Shown: positions 1-8,655 of the stretch, piece after piece
Position numbering within the stretch: position 1 is the first letter of the stretch
How the letters are laid out: every line of letters begins with the position of its first letter
Origin: Streptomyces bungoensis
Lineage (GTDB): Bacteria; Actinomycetota; Actinomycetes; Streptomycetales; Streptomycetaceae
Assembly: GCF_001514215.1 (NCBI RefSeq)
Contig: NZ_KQ948853.1
Location: 405,167 to 469,166, forward strand
DNA length: 64,000 nt
Reading direction: 5' to 3'
Translations under genes and position numbers: made by a program
The notes under the pieces: model-generated
The model's input: only the letters and a program-made list of their open reading frames with translations
The model's database searches: none
What the model was told of the DNA's origin: nothing

Positions 1-535
1 CGGCGCGGGCCGGTACGTCGAGGCCGACCTGCCCGGTGTCACCGTCGCCTCCCTCTACCTGCCCTCCGGCGAGGTCGGCACCGAGCGGCAGGACGAGAAG
101 CTCCGGTTCATGGGGGAGTTCCTGGCCTACCTGAAGGAGCTGCGGGAGCGGGCCGCCGCCGACGGCCGCGACGTCCTCGTCTGCGGCGACTGGAACATCG
201 CCCACCAGCAGGCCGACCTGAAGAACTGGCGCGGCAACACCAGGAACTCCGGCTTCCTGCCCGAGGAACGGGACTGGCTCGGACGGGTGCTCGCGGGTGG
301 TGACGGTGGCTACGTGGACGTCGTCCGCGCCCTGCACCCCGGCGTGGAGGGGCCGTACACGTGGTGGTCGTACCGGGGGCGGGCCTTCGACAACGATTCC
401 GGATGGAGGATCGACTACCACGTCTCCACGCCCGGGCTCGCGGGCAGGGCGGTCAAGGCCGTCGTCGAGCGGGCCGCCACGCATGCCGAGCGGTGGTCCG
501 ACCACGCGCCGGTGACCGTCGTCTACGACCGCTAG
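1..535 (+). CDS. xth: Exodeoxyribonuclease III, 3' part (5' end outside window)
   Basis: This is the C-terminal part of an exonuclease III/AP endonuclease of the EEP fold, which repairs abasic sites in DNA. The open frame (codons from position 2) runs in from the left edge without a start. Visible motifs are the metal and phosphate site CGDWNIAH, the strand TWWSYRGRAFDNDSGWRID, which leads into the D-Y-H of the active site, and the terminal SDHAPVTVVYD, where the S-D-H catalytic triad end is intact. About 178 residues are visible of the usual 255-270. It converges on the MerR gene with an 18-base gap. The family is clear; whether it acts mainly as exonuclease or AP endonuclease cannot be told. 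Confidence 0.93.
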   Translation, partial: GAGRYVEADLPGVTVASLYLPSGEVGTERQDEKLRFMGEFLAYLKELRERAAADGRDVLVCGDWNIAHQQADLKNWRGNTRNSGFLPEERDWLGRVLAGGDGGYVDVVRALHPGVEGPYTWWSYRGRAFDNDSGWRIDYHVSTPGLAGRAVKAVVERAATHAERWSDHAPVTVVYDR

Positions 536-553
536 CGGAAACGGCCCTCACGG

Positions 554-1231
554 TCAGTCCCGTTTCGTCATCCGCCGGTCCATCGCCAGCGACAGTTCCG
601 CCTCCACCACGCTGCGGGCCAGCGGGCGCAGGCGGTGGAGGTCCTCCTCGGGGGCGTGGCGGAGGATCAGGTCGGCGAAGAGGGCGGCCAGGGCCTCGGC
701 GTGTTCGCGGACGCGGGCGCCGGCGGTGAGGACCTCGGCGAGCGGGATGCCCTCGCGGACCAGCGCGGAGGAGACGTCCAGCAGGCGGCGGCTGATGTGG
801 ACGATCTGGTCGCCGTCGGTGCCGAGGTAGCCGAGGTCCATGGCGGCGGCCAGGTTCTCGGGGGTGACCTCGCCCTCGAAGCGGGCGGCGAGTTCCTCGG
901 GGGTGAGGCGGATCGGTTCCTCTTCGGTGGGGGTGCCGACGCCGAGCAGGTCGGCGACGTCGCGGCCCTGGTCGAGGGCCTCGGCGAGTTCGGCGATGCC
1001 GTTCAGGGTGTGGCCGCGCTCCAGCAGGGCGGCGATGGTGCGCAGGCGGGCCAGGTGGTGGTCGTCGTACCAGGCGATACGGCCCTCCCGGCGGGGCGGT
1101 GGGATCAGCTTGCGCTCACGGTAGAAACGCAGGGTGCGCACGGTGATGCCGGCCAGGCGGGCCAGTTCCTCCATGCGGTACTCGCGCCGCGCCGCCGGCC
1201 CGGCCTCCGGGTGTTCCGCTTCCTCTGCCAC
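554..1231 (-). CDS. MerR family transcriptional regulator
   Basis: A 225-residue regulator with a MerR-type winged helix-turn-helix at about residues 17-85 (YRMEELARLAGITVRTLRFYRERKL, then the wing and RIAWYDDHHLARL). The C-terminal half is a larger ligand or dimerisation region without recognisable metal-binding cysteines, so a small-molecule sensor is more likely than a metal sensor. It is divergent from the monooxygenase-hydrolase-SDR operon, and the shared intergenic region carries two TACCG/CGGTA palindromes. Control of that operon and of itself is therefore the natural inference. The ligand is unknown. Confidence 0.88.
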   Translation of the reverse strand: MAEEAEHPEAGPAARREYRMEELARLAGITVRTLRFYRERKLIPPPRREGRIAWYDDHHLARLRTIAALLERGHTLNGIAELAEALDQGRDVADLLGVGTPTEEEPIRLTPEELAARFEGEVTPENLAAAMDLGYLGTDGDQIVHISRRLLDVSSALVREGIPLAEVLTAGARVREHAEALAALFADLILRHAPEEDLHRLRPLARSVVEAELSLAMDRRMTKRD

Positions 1232-1248
1232 AGTCGCAGCCTAGGGTG

Positions 1249-1332
1249 TACCGCCGGTAACTTTCCTTCCCGCACCCCCTACCGCTCGGTACGGAGCTGC
1301 TCTACAGTCCCATTGCGCCAGTGTTCACTGGC
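1249..1332. promoter_or_regulatory. Divergent operator/promoter region between merR and the monooxygenase operon
   Basis: Two like palindromes are seen, TACCG-C-CGGTA at 1249-1259 and TACCG-CT-CGGTA at 1280-1291, about 31 bases apart centre to centre. A possible -10 (TACAGT, 1303-1308) follows the second one. A third, unrelated perfect dyad, GCCAGTG-TT-CACTGGC, lies at 1317-1332 in the leader of the monooxygenase gene. The paired sites are good candidates for binding by the adjacent MerR protein; the third could be another operator or a small RNA hairpin. Confidence 0.6.
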
Positions 1333-1363
1333 AGGGTCCGAGGCGATGCGTGGAGGCGTCGGG

Positions 1364-2914
1364 ATGGCCGAGCACGAGCATGTACGGGTGGCGGTGATCG
1401 GGTCCGGGTTCGGCGGGCTGGGGGCCGCGGTGCGGCTGCGCCGGGAGGGGATCACCGACTTCGTCGTCCTGGAGCGGGCCGACAGCGTCGGCGGCACCTG
1501 GCGGGACAACAGCTATCCCGGGTGCGCCTGCGACGTGCCCTCCCACCTGTACTCCTTCTCCTTCGCCCCCAACCCCGACTGGCCGCGCACCTTCTCCGGG
1601 CAGGAGCACATCCGCGCCTACCTGGAGCACGTCACCGACACCTTCGGACTGCGCCCGCACATCCGCTTCGACTCCGAGGTGAAGATGATGCGCTGGGACG
1701 GCGAGAACCTGCGGTGGGAGATCGAGACCGCCCGCGGCACGCTCACCGCCGACGTCGTCGTCTCCGCCACCGGGCCGCTGTCCGAGCCGAGGATCCCCGA
1801 GATCCCCGGGCTCGCCTCCTTCCCGGGCAAGGTCTTCCACTCCGCCCGCTGGGACCACGACTACGACCTGCGCGGCAAGCGCGTCGCCATGGTCGGCACC
1901 GGCGCCTCCGCCATTCAGATCGTGCCCGCCATCCAGCCCCGGGTCGGCCGGCTCACCCTCTTCCAGCGCACCCCGGCCTGGGTCATGCCCCGGGTGGACC
2001 GCGCCATCGGCGGCGCCGAACGCCGGCTGCACCGGGCGCTGCCCTTCACCACCCAGGTGCGGCGCGGGGTGCTGTGGGGCATCCGGGAGCTGCAGGTGCA
2101 GGCGTTCACCAAGCACCCCGACGAACTCGGCCTGGTCGAGCGGCTCGCGAAGCGCAACATGGCCCGCGCCGTCAAGGACCCGGCCCTGCGCGCCAAGCTG
2201 ACCCCCGACTACCGCATCGGCTGCAAGCGGATCCTGCTGTCCAGCGCGTACTACCCGGCACTGGCCCGGCCCAACGTCGACGTGGTCGCGAGCGGGCTGA
2301 GCGAGGTCCGCGGCTCGACGGTCGTCGCCGCCGACGGCACCGAGGCCGAGGTCGACGCGATCATCTTCGGTACGGGCTTCCACGTCACGGACATGCCGAT
2401 CGCCGAGCGGGTGGTCGGGGCGGAGGGCCGCACGCTCGCCGAGTCCTGGAAGGACGGCATGCGGGCCCTGCGCGGCGCCTCGGCGGCCGGGTTCCCGAAC
2501 TTCATGACGATCATCGGGCCGAACACCGGCCTCGGGAACTCCTCCATGATCCTCATGATCGAGTCCCAGCTGAACTATCTGGCGGACTACATGCGCCAGT
2601 TGGACGTCCTGGGGGTCCCCCCAGGCCCTCAGGGCACCGGGGGAGGCCGCACGGCCCTCGATGCCCGGCCGGCGGCCGTCGAGGACTGGAACGACCGGGT
2701 CCAGGAGCGCATGAAGCGGACCGTGTGGAACACCGGCGGCTGCACCAGCTGGTACCTCGACCCGAGCGGCCGCAACACCACCATCTGGCCCGGTACGACC
2801 ACCGAGTTCCGGCGCGCGACCCGGCGGGTCGACCTGGCGGAGTACGAGCTGCTGCGCAGGCCGGGAACGCCCGCCGCGCGGACGGCCGGCGAGAAGAGCG
2901 AGGCCGTCGCATGA
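1364..2914 (+). CDS. Flavin-containing Baeyer-Villiger-type monooxygenase
   Basis: A 516-residue class B flavoprotein that uses FAD and NADPH to insert oxygen next to a ketone or oxidise a heteroatom. Residues 13-18 (GSGFGG) form the FAD dinucleotide fold, residues 178-183 (GTGASA) the NADPH fold, and between them residues 153-163 match the Baeyer-Villiger fingerprint FxGxxxHxxxW. The start at 1364 is chosen for GGAGG seven bases upstream; the frame is open far upstream but that is GC-rich antisense. The stop overlaps the next ATG (ATGA). About ten extra residues near 415-425 coincide with a GGGGGTCCCC-type mini-repeat. Neighbouring hydrolase and SDR genes suggest ketone or alcohol oxidation followed by ester cleavage; the substrate is unknown. 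Confidence 0.9.
   Translation: MAEHEHVRVAVIGSGFGGLGAAVRLRREGITDFVVLERADSVGGTWRDNSYPGCACDVPSHLYSFSFAPNPDWPRTFSGQEHIRAYLEHVTDTFGLRPHIRFDSEVKMMRWDGENLRWEIETARGTLTADVVVSATGPLSEPRIPEIPGLASFPGKVFHSARWDHDYDLRGKRVAMVGTGASAIQIVPAIQPRVGRLTLFQRTPAWVMPRVDRAIGGAERRLHRALPFTTQVRRGVLWGIRELQVQAFTKHPDELGLVERLAKRNMARAVKDPALRAKLTPDYRIGCKRILLSSAYYPALARPNVDVVASGLSEVRGSTVVAADGTEAEVDAIIFGTGFHVTDMPIAERVVGAEGRTLAESWKDGMRALRGASAAGFPNFMTIIGPNTGLGNSSMILMIESQLNYLADYMRQLDVLGVPPGPQGTGGGRTALDARPAAVEDWNDRVQERMKRTVWNTGGCTSWYLDPSGRNTTIWPGTTTEFRRATRRVDLAEYELLRRPGTPAARTAGEKSEAVA
2609..2647. repeat. Short dispersed GC-rich inverted repeat, in frame inside the monooxygenase gene
   Basis: An imperfect inverted repeat of the form GGGGGTCCCCCC ... 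GGGGGAGG lies in frame in the coding sequence and adds residues around GVPPGPQGTGGGR. The same pattern recurs in this window at 19431-19471, 46903-46939 and 62258-62296. It resembles the small dispersed elements common in Streptomyces chromosomes. Confidence 0.5.
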
Positions 2915-3867
2915 GCCGCGGCCTCTCCGTGGCCACCGGCCCGTACGCCCCGCCCACCCCCGCCCGCACCCTCACCGCCGTCTCCGCCGACGGGGCGCCG
3001 CTGCACGTCGAGGTGCACGGACCCGACGACGCGCCCGCGGTCGTCCTCTCCCACGGCTGGACCTGCTCGACCGCCTTCTGGGCGGCGCAGATACGGGAGT
3101 TGGCCACCGGGCACCGGCTGATCGCCTACGACCAGCGCGGGCACGGGCGCAGTCCCGCGAGCCCCGCCTGCACCACCGACGCGCTCGCGGACGACCTCGA
3201 GGCGGTCCTCGCGCAGACGCTCGCGCCGGGGGAGAAGGCCCTGGTCGTCGGCCACTCCATGGGCGGCATGACGGTCATGGCGGCCGCCGCGCGCCCCCGA
3301 TTCCGCGAGCACGCGGCCGCCGTCCTGCTGTGCAGCACGGGCAGTTCCCGGCTGGTCGCCGAGTCGCTGGTGGTGCCGCTGCGCGCCGGCCGGACGCGCA
3401 CCTGGATCACCGGGCGCATCCTCGGTTCGCGTGCCCCCCTCGGGCCGGTGACGCCGCTCGCGATGCGGATCCTCAAGTACGGCACCATGGGCGCCGGTTC
3501 CGCCCCGCACATGGTGGAGGCCTGCGCGCGGATCGTGCACGCCTGCCCGCGCGCCGTGCGCCACGCCTGGGCCGGTGTGCTCGCCGCACTCGACCTGGAC
3601 CACGGCGTACGGCAGTTGCACGCGCCCACCGCGGTGGTGCACGGCGCGTCCGACCGGCTCACGCCCCCCGTGCACGCCCGCGCGCTGGCCGCCGCACTGC
3701 CGCACTGCGTCGGCCTCACCGAACTGCCCGGTGTCGGCCACATGACCCCCATCGAGGCTCCCGGTCAGGTGACCGCCAGGATCCGCGAACTCGTCACCAC
3801 CTACGTCACCGGAACCGCCACCGGGTCCGGGTCCATCCCCGTGCAGGACATCAAGGAGGGCGCATGA
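2911..3867 (+). CDS. Alpha/beta hydrolase
   Basis: A 318-residue alpha/beta-hydrolase-fold enzyme, probably an esterase or lactonase in the cytoplasm. The oxyanion region is SHGWTCS, the nucleophile elbow GHSMGG puts the catalytic serine at residue 116, the acid is in HGASDRLTPP and the histidine in GVGHMTPIE. The start ATG overlaps the stop of the monooxygenase gene and the stop overlaps the SDR start, so the three genes are translationally coupled. In such cassettes the monooxygenase makes an ester or lactone that the hydrolase opens; this is inferred from order, not shown. Confidence 0.87.
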   Translation: MSRGLSVATGPYAPPTPARTLTAVSADGAPLHVEVHGPDDAPAVVLSHGWTCSTAFWAAQIRELATGHRLIAYDQRGHGRSPASPACTTDALADDLEAVLAQTLAPGEKALVVGHSMGGMTVMAAAARPRFREHAAAVLLCSTGSSRLVAESLVVPLRAGRTRTWITGRILGSRAPLGPVTPLAMRILKYGTMGAGSAPHMVEACARIVHACPRAVRHAWAGVLAALDLDHGVRQLHAPTAVVHGASDRLTPPVHARALAAALPHCVGLTELPGVGHMTPIEAPGQVTARIRELVTTYVTGTATGSGSIPVQDIKEGA

Positions 3868-4748
3868 GCAGGGTCGGTCTCCAGGGGCAGGTCGCCGTCG
3901 TGACCGGAGCGGCGCGCGGCGTCGGCGAACTGCTGGCGCGCAAGCTCTCCGCGCGCGGCGCGAAGGTGGCGCTGGTCGGTCTGGAGGAGGAGGCGCTCAA
4001 GGAGGTCTCCGGGCGGCTGCACGGCGACAGCGCCTACTGGTACGCCGACGTCACCGACCACGAGACGATGAGCCGGGTCGCGCAGGAGGTCAAGGAGCGG
4101 TTCGGCAAGGTGGACATCGTGGTCGCCAACGCCGGTGTGGCGACCGGCGGTCCGTTCGCCGACTCCGACCCGGTGGCCTGGCGGCGGGTGATCGAGGTCA
4201 ACCTGATCGGCTCGGCGGTCACCGCCCGCGCGTTCCTGCCGGTGCTGGTCGAGAGCCGCGGCTACCTGCTGCAGATCGCCTCGCTGGCCGCGATGACCCC
4301 GGCGCCGATGATGAGCGCGTACTGCGCCTCCAAGTCCGGGGTGGAGGCGTACGCGCACAGTCTGCGCGCCGAGGTCGGCTACCAGGGCGTGGGCGTCGGC
4401 GTCGGCTACCTGTCCTGGACCGACACCGACATGGTGCGCGGCGCCGACCAGGACGACGTGATGCGGGAGCTGCGGCAGCGGCTGCCGTGGCCGTCGAACA
4501 AGACGTACCCGCTGGGCCCGGCGGTGGACCGGATCGTCGCCGGGATCGAGCGGCGCTCGGCGCACGTGTACGGGCAGTGGTGGCTGCGCGGCATGCAGGG
4601 CGTGCGCGGCTACCTTCCGGGGCTCATCGGGACCGTCGGGCAGCGCGAGATGCGGCGGTTCGCACCGCGCCTTCAGGGGATGCGGTCGGGACTCGTCGGC
4701 GCAGGTGGGGCGGCTGATGAGGAGGCTCGCGCTACGCACCGTAACTGA
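3864..4748 (+). CDS. Short-chain dehydrogenase/reductase (SDR)
   Basis: A 294-residue classical SDR, an NAD(P)-dependent alcohol dehydrogenase or ketoreductase. The cofactor motif is TGAARGVG at residues 14-21, NAG is in VVANAGVAT, the catalytic serine is in QIASLAAMT, and Tyr153-x-x-x-Lys157 is intact (YCASK). It is somewhat longer than the usual 250, with an extra C-terminal region rich in arginine. It is the third gene of the operon and could oxidise an alcohol to the ketone used by the monooxygenase, or work in the opposite direction. Confidence 0.88.
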   Translation: MSRVGLQGQVAVVTGAARGVGELLARKLSARGAKVALVGLEEEALKEVSGRLHGDSAYWYADVTDHETMSRVAQEVKERFGKVDIVVANAGVATGGPFADSDPVAWRRVIEVNLIGSAVTARAFLPVLVESRGYLLQIASLAAMTPAPMMSAYCASKSGVEAYAHSLRAEVGYQGVGVGVGYLSWTDTDMVRGADQDDVMRELRQRLPWPSNKTYPLGPAVDRIVAGIERRSAHVYGQWWLRGMQGVRGYLPGLIGTVGQREMRRFAPRLQGMRSGLVGAGGAADEEARATHRN

Positions 4749-4881
4749 TCGACATGCGCAGCGTGTTCGCCCGTGTGAATCTGGTCGAGGCCCCACCGAA
4801 GGGCCGAACCAGAGGGCGGTCCCCGGGGTCCGTCCCAGGGGCCGAGTCCCCCGCCCTCGCTCACCACAGGAGTGAACCCAC

Positions 4882-5100
4882 ATGGGTATGAAGGACCAGT
4901 TCCAGGAGAAGAAGCACCAGGCCGGCCAGAAGATGGGCGAGGCCCGTGAGCGGGCCGGCCAGCGCGGCCAGCAGCAGGGCCAGCACGGCGGCCGGCCGCA
5001 GGGCCAGCAGCCCGAGCGGAGCCGCGGCCAGAACCCTCGTGACATCGAGGGCACGGAGCGTGAGATGGAAGACCGCTTCGACGCGGACTACGACGCTTAG
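4882..5100 (+). CDS. Small hydrophilic protein, unknown function
   Basis: A 72-residue protein rich in Gln, Gly, Arg and Glu (MGMKDQFQEKKHQAGQKMGEARERAGQRG), ending in an acidic tail EDRFDADYDA. No domain is recognised. Similar short Gln/Gly-rich proteins are widespread in streptomycetes and are predicted to be disordered. A plausible ribosome site (GGAG) precedes the ATG, and a strong terminator lies about 30 bases after the stop, so it looks like an independent transcription unit. Function cannot be given. Confidence 0.7.
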   Translation: MGMKDQFQEKKHQAGQKMGEARERAGQRGQQQGQHGGRPQGQQPERSRGQNPRDIEGTEREMEDRFDADYDA

Positions 5101-5130
5101 TCGCTGCGCTCGGCTTTGGCCGGTGTGATG

Positions 5131-5165
5131 GGGGTGCCCCTCGGATTCGTTCCGGGGGGCACCCC
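5131..5165. terminator. Bidirectional hairpin terminator
   Basis: A 15-base stem beginning GGGGTGCCCC with loop TTCGT lies between the small protein gene and the convergent tricorn gene. It could end transcription from both sides. There is no long T run, as is usual in this group. Confidence 0.7.
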
Positions 5166-5221
5166 GCGTTGGTCTTCGGGGGGTGTGGTTGTGGTGCGTG
5201 CGTTGTCGGGTGCGGGCCGGT

Positions 5222-5252
5222 GGGGGCTTGTCGCGCGGTTCCCCGCGCCCCT
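5222..5252. repeat. Common Streptomyces intergenic repeat (GCTTGTCGCGC...CCCCGCGCCCC type)
   Basis: The stretch around GGGGGCTTGTCGCGCGG followed by TTCCCCGCGCCCCT matches, from memory, a short intergenic repeat found many times in Streptomyces genomes. It lies just outside the 3' end of the tricorn gene and next to the terminator. Its role is unknown; it can fold into a weak GGGGC/GCCCC hairpin. Confidence 0.5.
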
Positions 5253-5278
5253 GGGTGGGGATACGTCTCCTCCTTCGT

Positions 5279-8200
5279 CTACGAACCCGTTCTCGGGGGG
5301 AGTTTCGGGCGGGAGCGGTCCGGTACGTCGTTGTAGCCCGGTGGGGTGGCCGCGGGGTTGGCGTCCAGGAGGCGCAGGGCCAGTTCGACCGCGTCGGAGA
5401 GCTGGGCGTGGCGGCCCTCGGCCCAGTCCAGGGGGGTGCGCTCGATCTCCAGGTCGGGGGCGACGCCGTGGTTCTCCACGGACCAGCCGTAGGCGTCGAA
5501 CCAGGCCGCGTTCATCGGCACCGTGATGACGGTGCCGTCGCCGAGGCGGTGCCGGCCGGTCATGCCGACGACGCCGCCCCAGGTGCGCTGGCCGACGACC
5601 GGGCCGAGTTTCAGCAGCTTGAAGGCGGCGGTGATCATGTCGCCGTCGGAGGATGTCGCCTCGTCCGCCAGGGCCACCACCGGGCCCCGGGGCGCGTTCG
5701 AGGTGTACGACACCGGCTGCGCGTCGCGGGTCAGGTCCCAGCCGAGGATCGGCCGGGTCAGCTTCTCGATGACGAGTTCGCTGATGTGCCCGCCCGCGTT
5801 GCCGCGCACGTCGACGATCAGCGCGGACCGCGACACCTCCATGCGCAGGTCCCGGTTGAACTGGGCCCAGCCCGAGCCGCCCATGTCGGGGATGTGCAGG
5901 TAGCCGCACGCGCCGTCGCTCAACTCGCGGACGACGGCCCGGCGTTTGGCCACCCAGTCCTGGTAGCGCAGCGGCCGCTCGTCGATCAGCGGGACGACGG
6001 CGACCCGCCGGGCCCGCCCCGGCTCGCCCGGCGGCGGGGTGAACGTCAGCTCCGTGGTCGTCCCGCCCGAGCCGGCGAGCAGCGGGTACGGTCCCGCCAC
6101 CGGGTCGACCGGGCGGCCGTCCACGTGGGTCAGGACGGCGCCCTCGCGGATTCCCGTGCCGGCCAGCGGGGAGCGTGCCTTGGAGTCGGAGGAGTCGCCG
6201 GGCAGGATCCGCCTGACGGCCCAGCCCTCCTCCCGGCGGACGAAGTTGGCGCCGAGCAGGCCCTGCCAGCGCTGGTAGTGGGGCGGGCCCTCGTTGCGGC
6301 GGGCGGCGGTGACGTAGGCGTGCGAGGTGCCCAGCTCGCCGAGGACCTCGCGCAGCAGGTCGGCGAACTCGTCGGGGGAGGCGACGCGTTCGACCAGGGG
6401 CCGGTACTGGTCGAGGACCGCGTCCCAGTCGATGCCGCACATGCCCGGCTCCCAGAAGTAGGCGCGGATGAGCCGGCCTGCCTCGTCGTACGACTGGCGC
6501 CACTCGGCGCCCGGGTCGGCCTGGTGCACGATGCGGCGCAGGTCGATCCAGGCGGTCGAGTCGGCGTCGCCGGACTCGGTCGACGGCACCGCCCGCAGGT
6601 CGCCCTCGTCGACCACCACCAGCCGGGTGCCGTCGCCGCTGACCGCGAACCAGTCGAGGTGGTCGACCAGTTCGGACTTCTTCGCCTTGGTGATGGCGAA
6701 GTACTCCAGCGCCGGCCGTCCGGTGGTGTCGGCCGGGTTGGCGAAGGTCTCGCCGAGCGCGCCGGAGATCGGCCAGCGCAGCCAGACCAGCCCGCCGCCG
6801 GCGACCGGGCACAGGGCGGAGTACTTCGAGGCGATGACCGGGAACGGGGTCACCCGGTTCTCCAGCCCGGCCACCTCCACGGTGACCGTGCCGTGCTCGC
6901 CGGTCTCCTCGTCCGCCAGCGGGTCCAGCCCGCCGGCGGCCGGGCGGCCCTCGGGGTTCAGGGCGAAGGGGGAGGGGGTCGCCGAGGACAGCGGGACCAG
7001 GTACGGGCGGCAGCCCAGCGGGAAGGAGAGGTCGCCGGTGTGGACGTCGTACACCGGGTCGAAGCCGCGCCAGGACAGGAAGGCGAGGTAGCGGCCGTCC
7101 CGGGTGAAGACGGGGTTCTCGTCCTCGAAGCGGCCGTTGGTGACGTCGATGACGAGCCGGTCCTTGATGCGGGCCAGCTTGATCTGCCGCAGGGAGCGCC
7201 CTATGCCCGGGTGGGACCAGGTGATCCAGGCGCCGTCGGGGGAGAAGGCGAGGTCGCGGACCGGGCCGTTGTCCGACCGGACCAGCTCGGTGACCTCCTC
7301 ACCGCCGGCCGCAGCCTGCTCGGTGGTGCCCTTCTCGCCGGTGGCGTCCTCCTCCGCCTGCTCCCCGGCGACGTCGATCAGCAGCAGCCGGCCGTCGTGC
7401 GAGGCCACGGCCACCCGCTCGCCCTGCGGGTCGCACACCAGCTCCAGCACCCGCCCCAGCTTCCCGGAGGCCAGCCGGCGCGTGGCCCGCTCCCCGCTGG
7501 CGCGGGGCAGCCGGGCGATCTCCAGGGCGTCCGCGCCCTCGGCGTCCGTCACGTACGCCACCTGCCCGGTCTCGCCGAGCATCTCCGGCAGCCGGACCCG
7601 GACGCCGGGCGTGTCCGTGATGGTGCGGGACGGGCCGTCCCGGTGGGTGAGCCAGTACAGGCTGCCGCGCACGACGACGGCGCTGGCCCGCCCGGTCTCG
7701 TCCACGGAGATGCCGTCCACGTTCTGCGCGGCGGGCACCTGGTAGCGGCGGCGCCCCGCGCGCGGGCCGCTCAGCCGGACGTCCAGCCGGCGTGGTCCGG
7801 TGCCGGCGGCGAGGTCGTCCACCAGCCACAGGTCGCCAGCGCACTGGTAGACCACCCGCGTGCCGTCACTGGCGGCGTGCCGGGCGTAGAAGGCGTCGTG
7901 GTCGGTGTGGCGGCGCAGGTCGGAGCCGTCGTGGGCGCAGGAGTAGAGGTTGCCGACGCCCTCGTGGTCGGAGAGGAAGGCGATCCGGCCGCCGGTGAAC
8001 ATGGGGCAGGCCAGGTGCCCGCCGATGTCCGGCAGCAGCCGCTGCCCGTGCAGCCACAGCCGGCCCGTGGCGCCGCCCCGGTAGCGCTTCCAGGAGGCCG
8101 GTTCGTGCGGCGGGGTGCCGGTGAGCAGCAGGGTCCGGTGCTGCCCGTCGACGTCGGCGACCTGGAGGTCGGAGACCGGCCCCCAGGGCAGCTTGCGCCC

Positions 8201-8581
8201 CGGGTCGCCGTCCGTGCCCACCTTGTAGGCCCAGGTGAAGTAGGAGAACGGCTCGCCGTGGGAGGCGACGGCCAGGATCTCGCCGTCCGGGTCCCAGCCG
8301 CAGACCCGGGTGTCCGGGCTGCCCCAGTAGGTCAGCTGGCGCGCGGGCCCGCCGTCGACGCCGACGAGGTGGATCTCGGGCACGAGGCTGCGCCAGGACG
8401 TGTACGCGAGGTGGCGGCCGTCCGGTGAGAAGCGCGGGTGGCCGGCCTTGGTGCGGTCCACGGTGAGCCGCCAGGCGCGGCCCGGGGCGTCGAGGGGGGC
8501 CAGCCAGAGGTCGTCCTCGGTCACGAAGCTCAGCACGTCGCCGTGGAGGTGGGGAAAGCGCAGATAGCTCACCCTCCCCAT
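5279..8581 (-). CDS. Tricorn-type S41 family serine peptidase
   Basis: A 1100-residue protein with the layout of the archaeal tricorn protease: N-terminal WD/PD40-like beta-propellers (repeats such as HPRFSPDGRHLAYTSWR and DLAFSPDGAWITWS), a PDZ-like segment (GTGIREGAVLTHVDGRPV), and a C-terminal S41 peptidase core with VDVRGNAGGH and the catalytic serine region ATSSDGDM. It cleaves peptides in the cytoplasm, probably downstream of the proteasome. The start at 8581 (MGRVSYLRFPHLHGDVL) is chosen because family members begin this way; a GTG about 17 codons upstream is possible. It is divergent from the TetR gene, with two operator-like sites between. Confidence 0.9.
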   Translation of the reverse strand: MGRVSYLRFPHLHGDVLSFVTEDDLWLAPLDAPGRAWRLTVDRTKAGHPRFSPDGRHLAYTSWRSLVPEIHLVGVDGGPARQLTYWGSPDTRVCGWDPDGEILAVASHGEPFSYFTWAYKVGTDGDPGRKLPWGPVSDLQVADVDGQHRTLLLTGTPPHEPASWKRYRGGATGRLWLHGQRLLPDIGGHLACPMFTGGRIAFLSDHEGVGNLYSCAHDGSDLRRHTDHDAFYARHAASDGTRVVYQCAGDLWLVDDLAAGTGPRRLDVRLSGPRAGRRRYQVPAAQNVDGISVDETGRASAVVVRGSLYWLTHRDGPSRTITDTPGVRVRLPEMLGETGQVAYVTDAEGADALEIARLPRASGERATRRLASGKLGRVLELVCDPQGERVAVASHDGRLLLIDVAGEQAEEDATGEKGTTEQAAAGGEEVTELVRSDNGPVRDLAFSPDGAWITWSHPGIGRSLRQIKLARIKDRLVIDVTNGRFEDENPVFTRDGRYLAFLSWRGFDPVYDVHTGDLSFPLGCRPYLVPLSSATPSPFALNPEGRPAAGGLDPLADEETGEHGTVTVEVAGLENRVTPFPVIASKYSALCPVAGGGLVWLRWPISGALGETFANPADTTGRPALEYFAITKAKKSELVDHLDWFAVSGDGTRLVVVDEGDLRAVPSTESGDADSTAWIDLRRIVHQADPGAEWRQSYDEAGRLIRAYFWEPGMCGIDWDAVLDQYRPLVERVASPDEFADLLREVLGELGTSHAYVTAARRNEGPPHYQRWQGLLGANFVRREEGWAVRRILPGDSSDSKARSPLAGTGIREGAVLTHVDGRPVDPVAGPYPLLAGSGGTTTELTFTPPPGEPGRARRVAVVPLIDERPLRYQDWVAKRRAVVRELSDGACGYLHIPDMGGSGWAQFNRDLRMEVSRSALIVDVRGNAGGHISELVIEKLTRPILGWDLTRDAQPVSYTSNAPRGPVVALADEATSSDGDMITAAFKLLKLGPVVGQRTWGGVVGMTGRHRLGDGTVITVPMNAAWFDAYGWSVENHGVAPDLEIERTPLDWAEGRHAQLSDAVELALRLLDANPAATPPGYNDVPDRSRPKLPPRTGS

Positions 8582-8655
8582 GCTTTTCCGCGGGGCAAAG
8601 CCCAGCAACTCGTGGGAAAAAGGGGCGTCGCGGACCGGCGTGACCCGGGACACGT

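Noticed and set aside
1317-1332. The leader dyad as a transcription terminator
   Set aside because: It lies before the operon with no T run; an operator is more plausible.
5183-8428. Very long open frame on the plus strand, antisense to the tricorn gene
   Set aside because: Its composition is the Gly/Ala/Val/Arg-rich shadow typical of GC-rich DNA, with no domains, and the opposite strand encodes a clear family protein.
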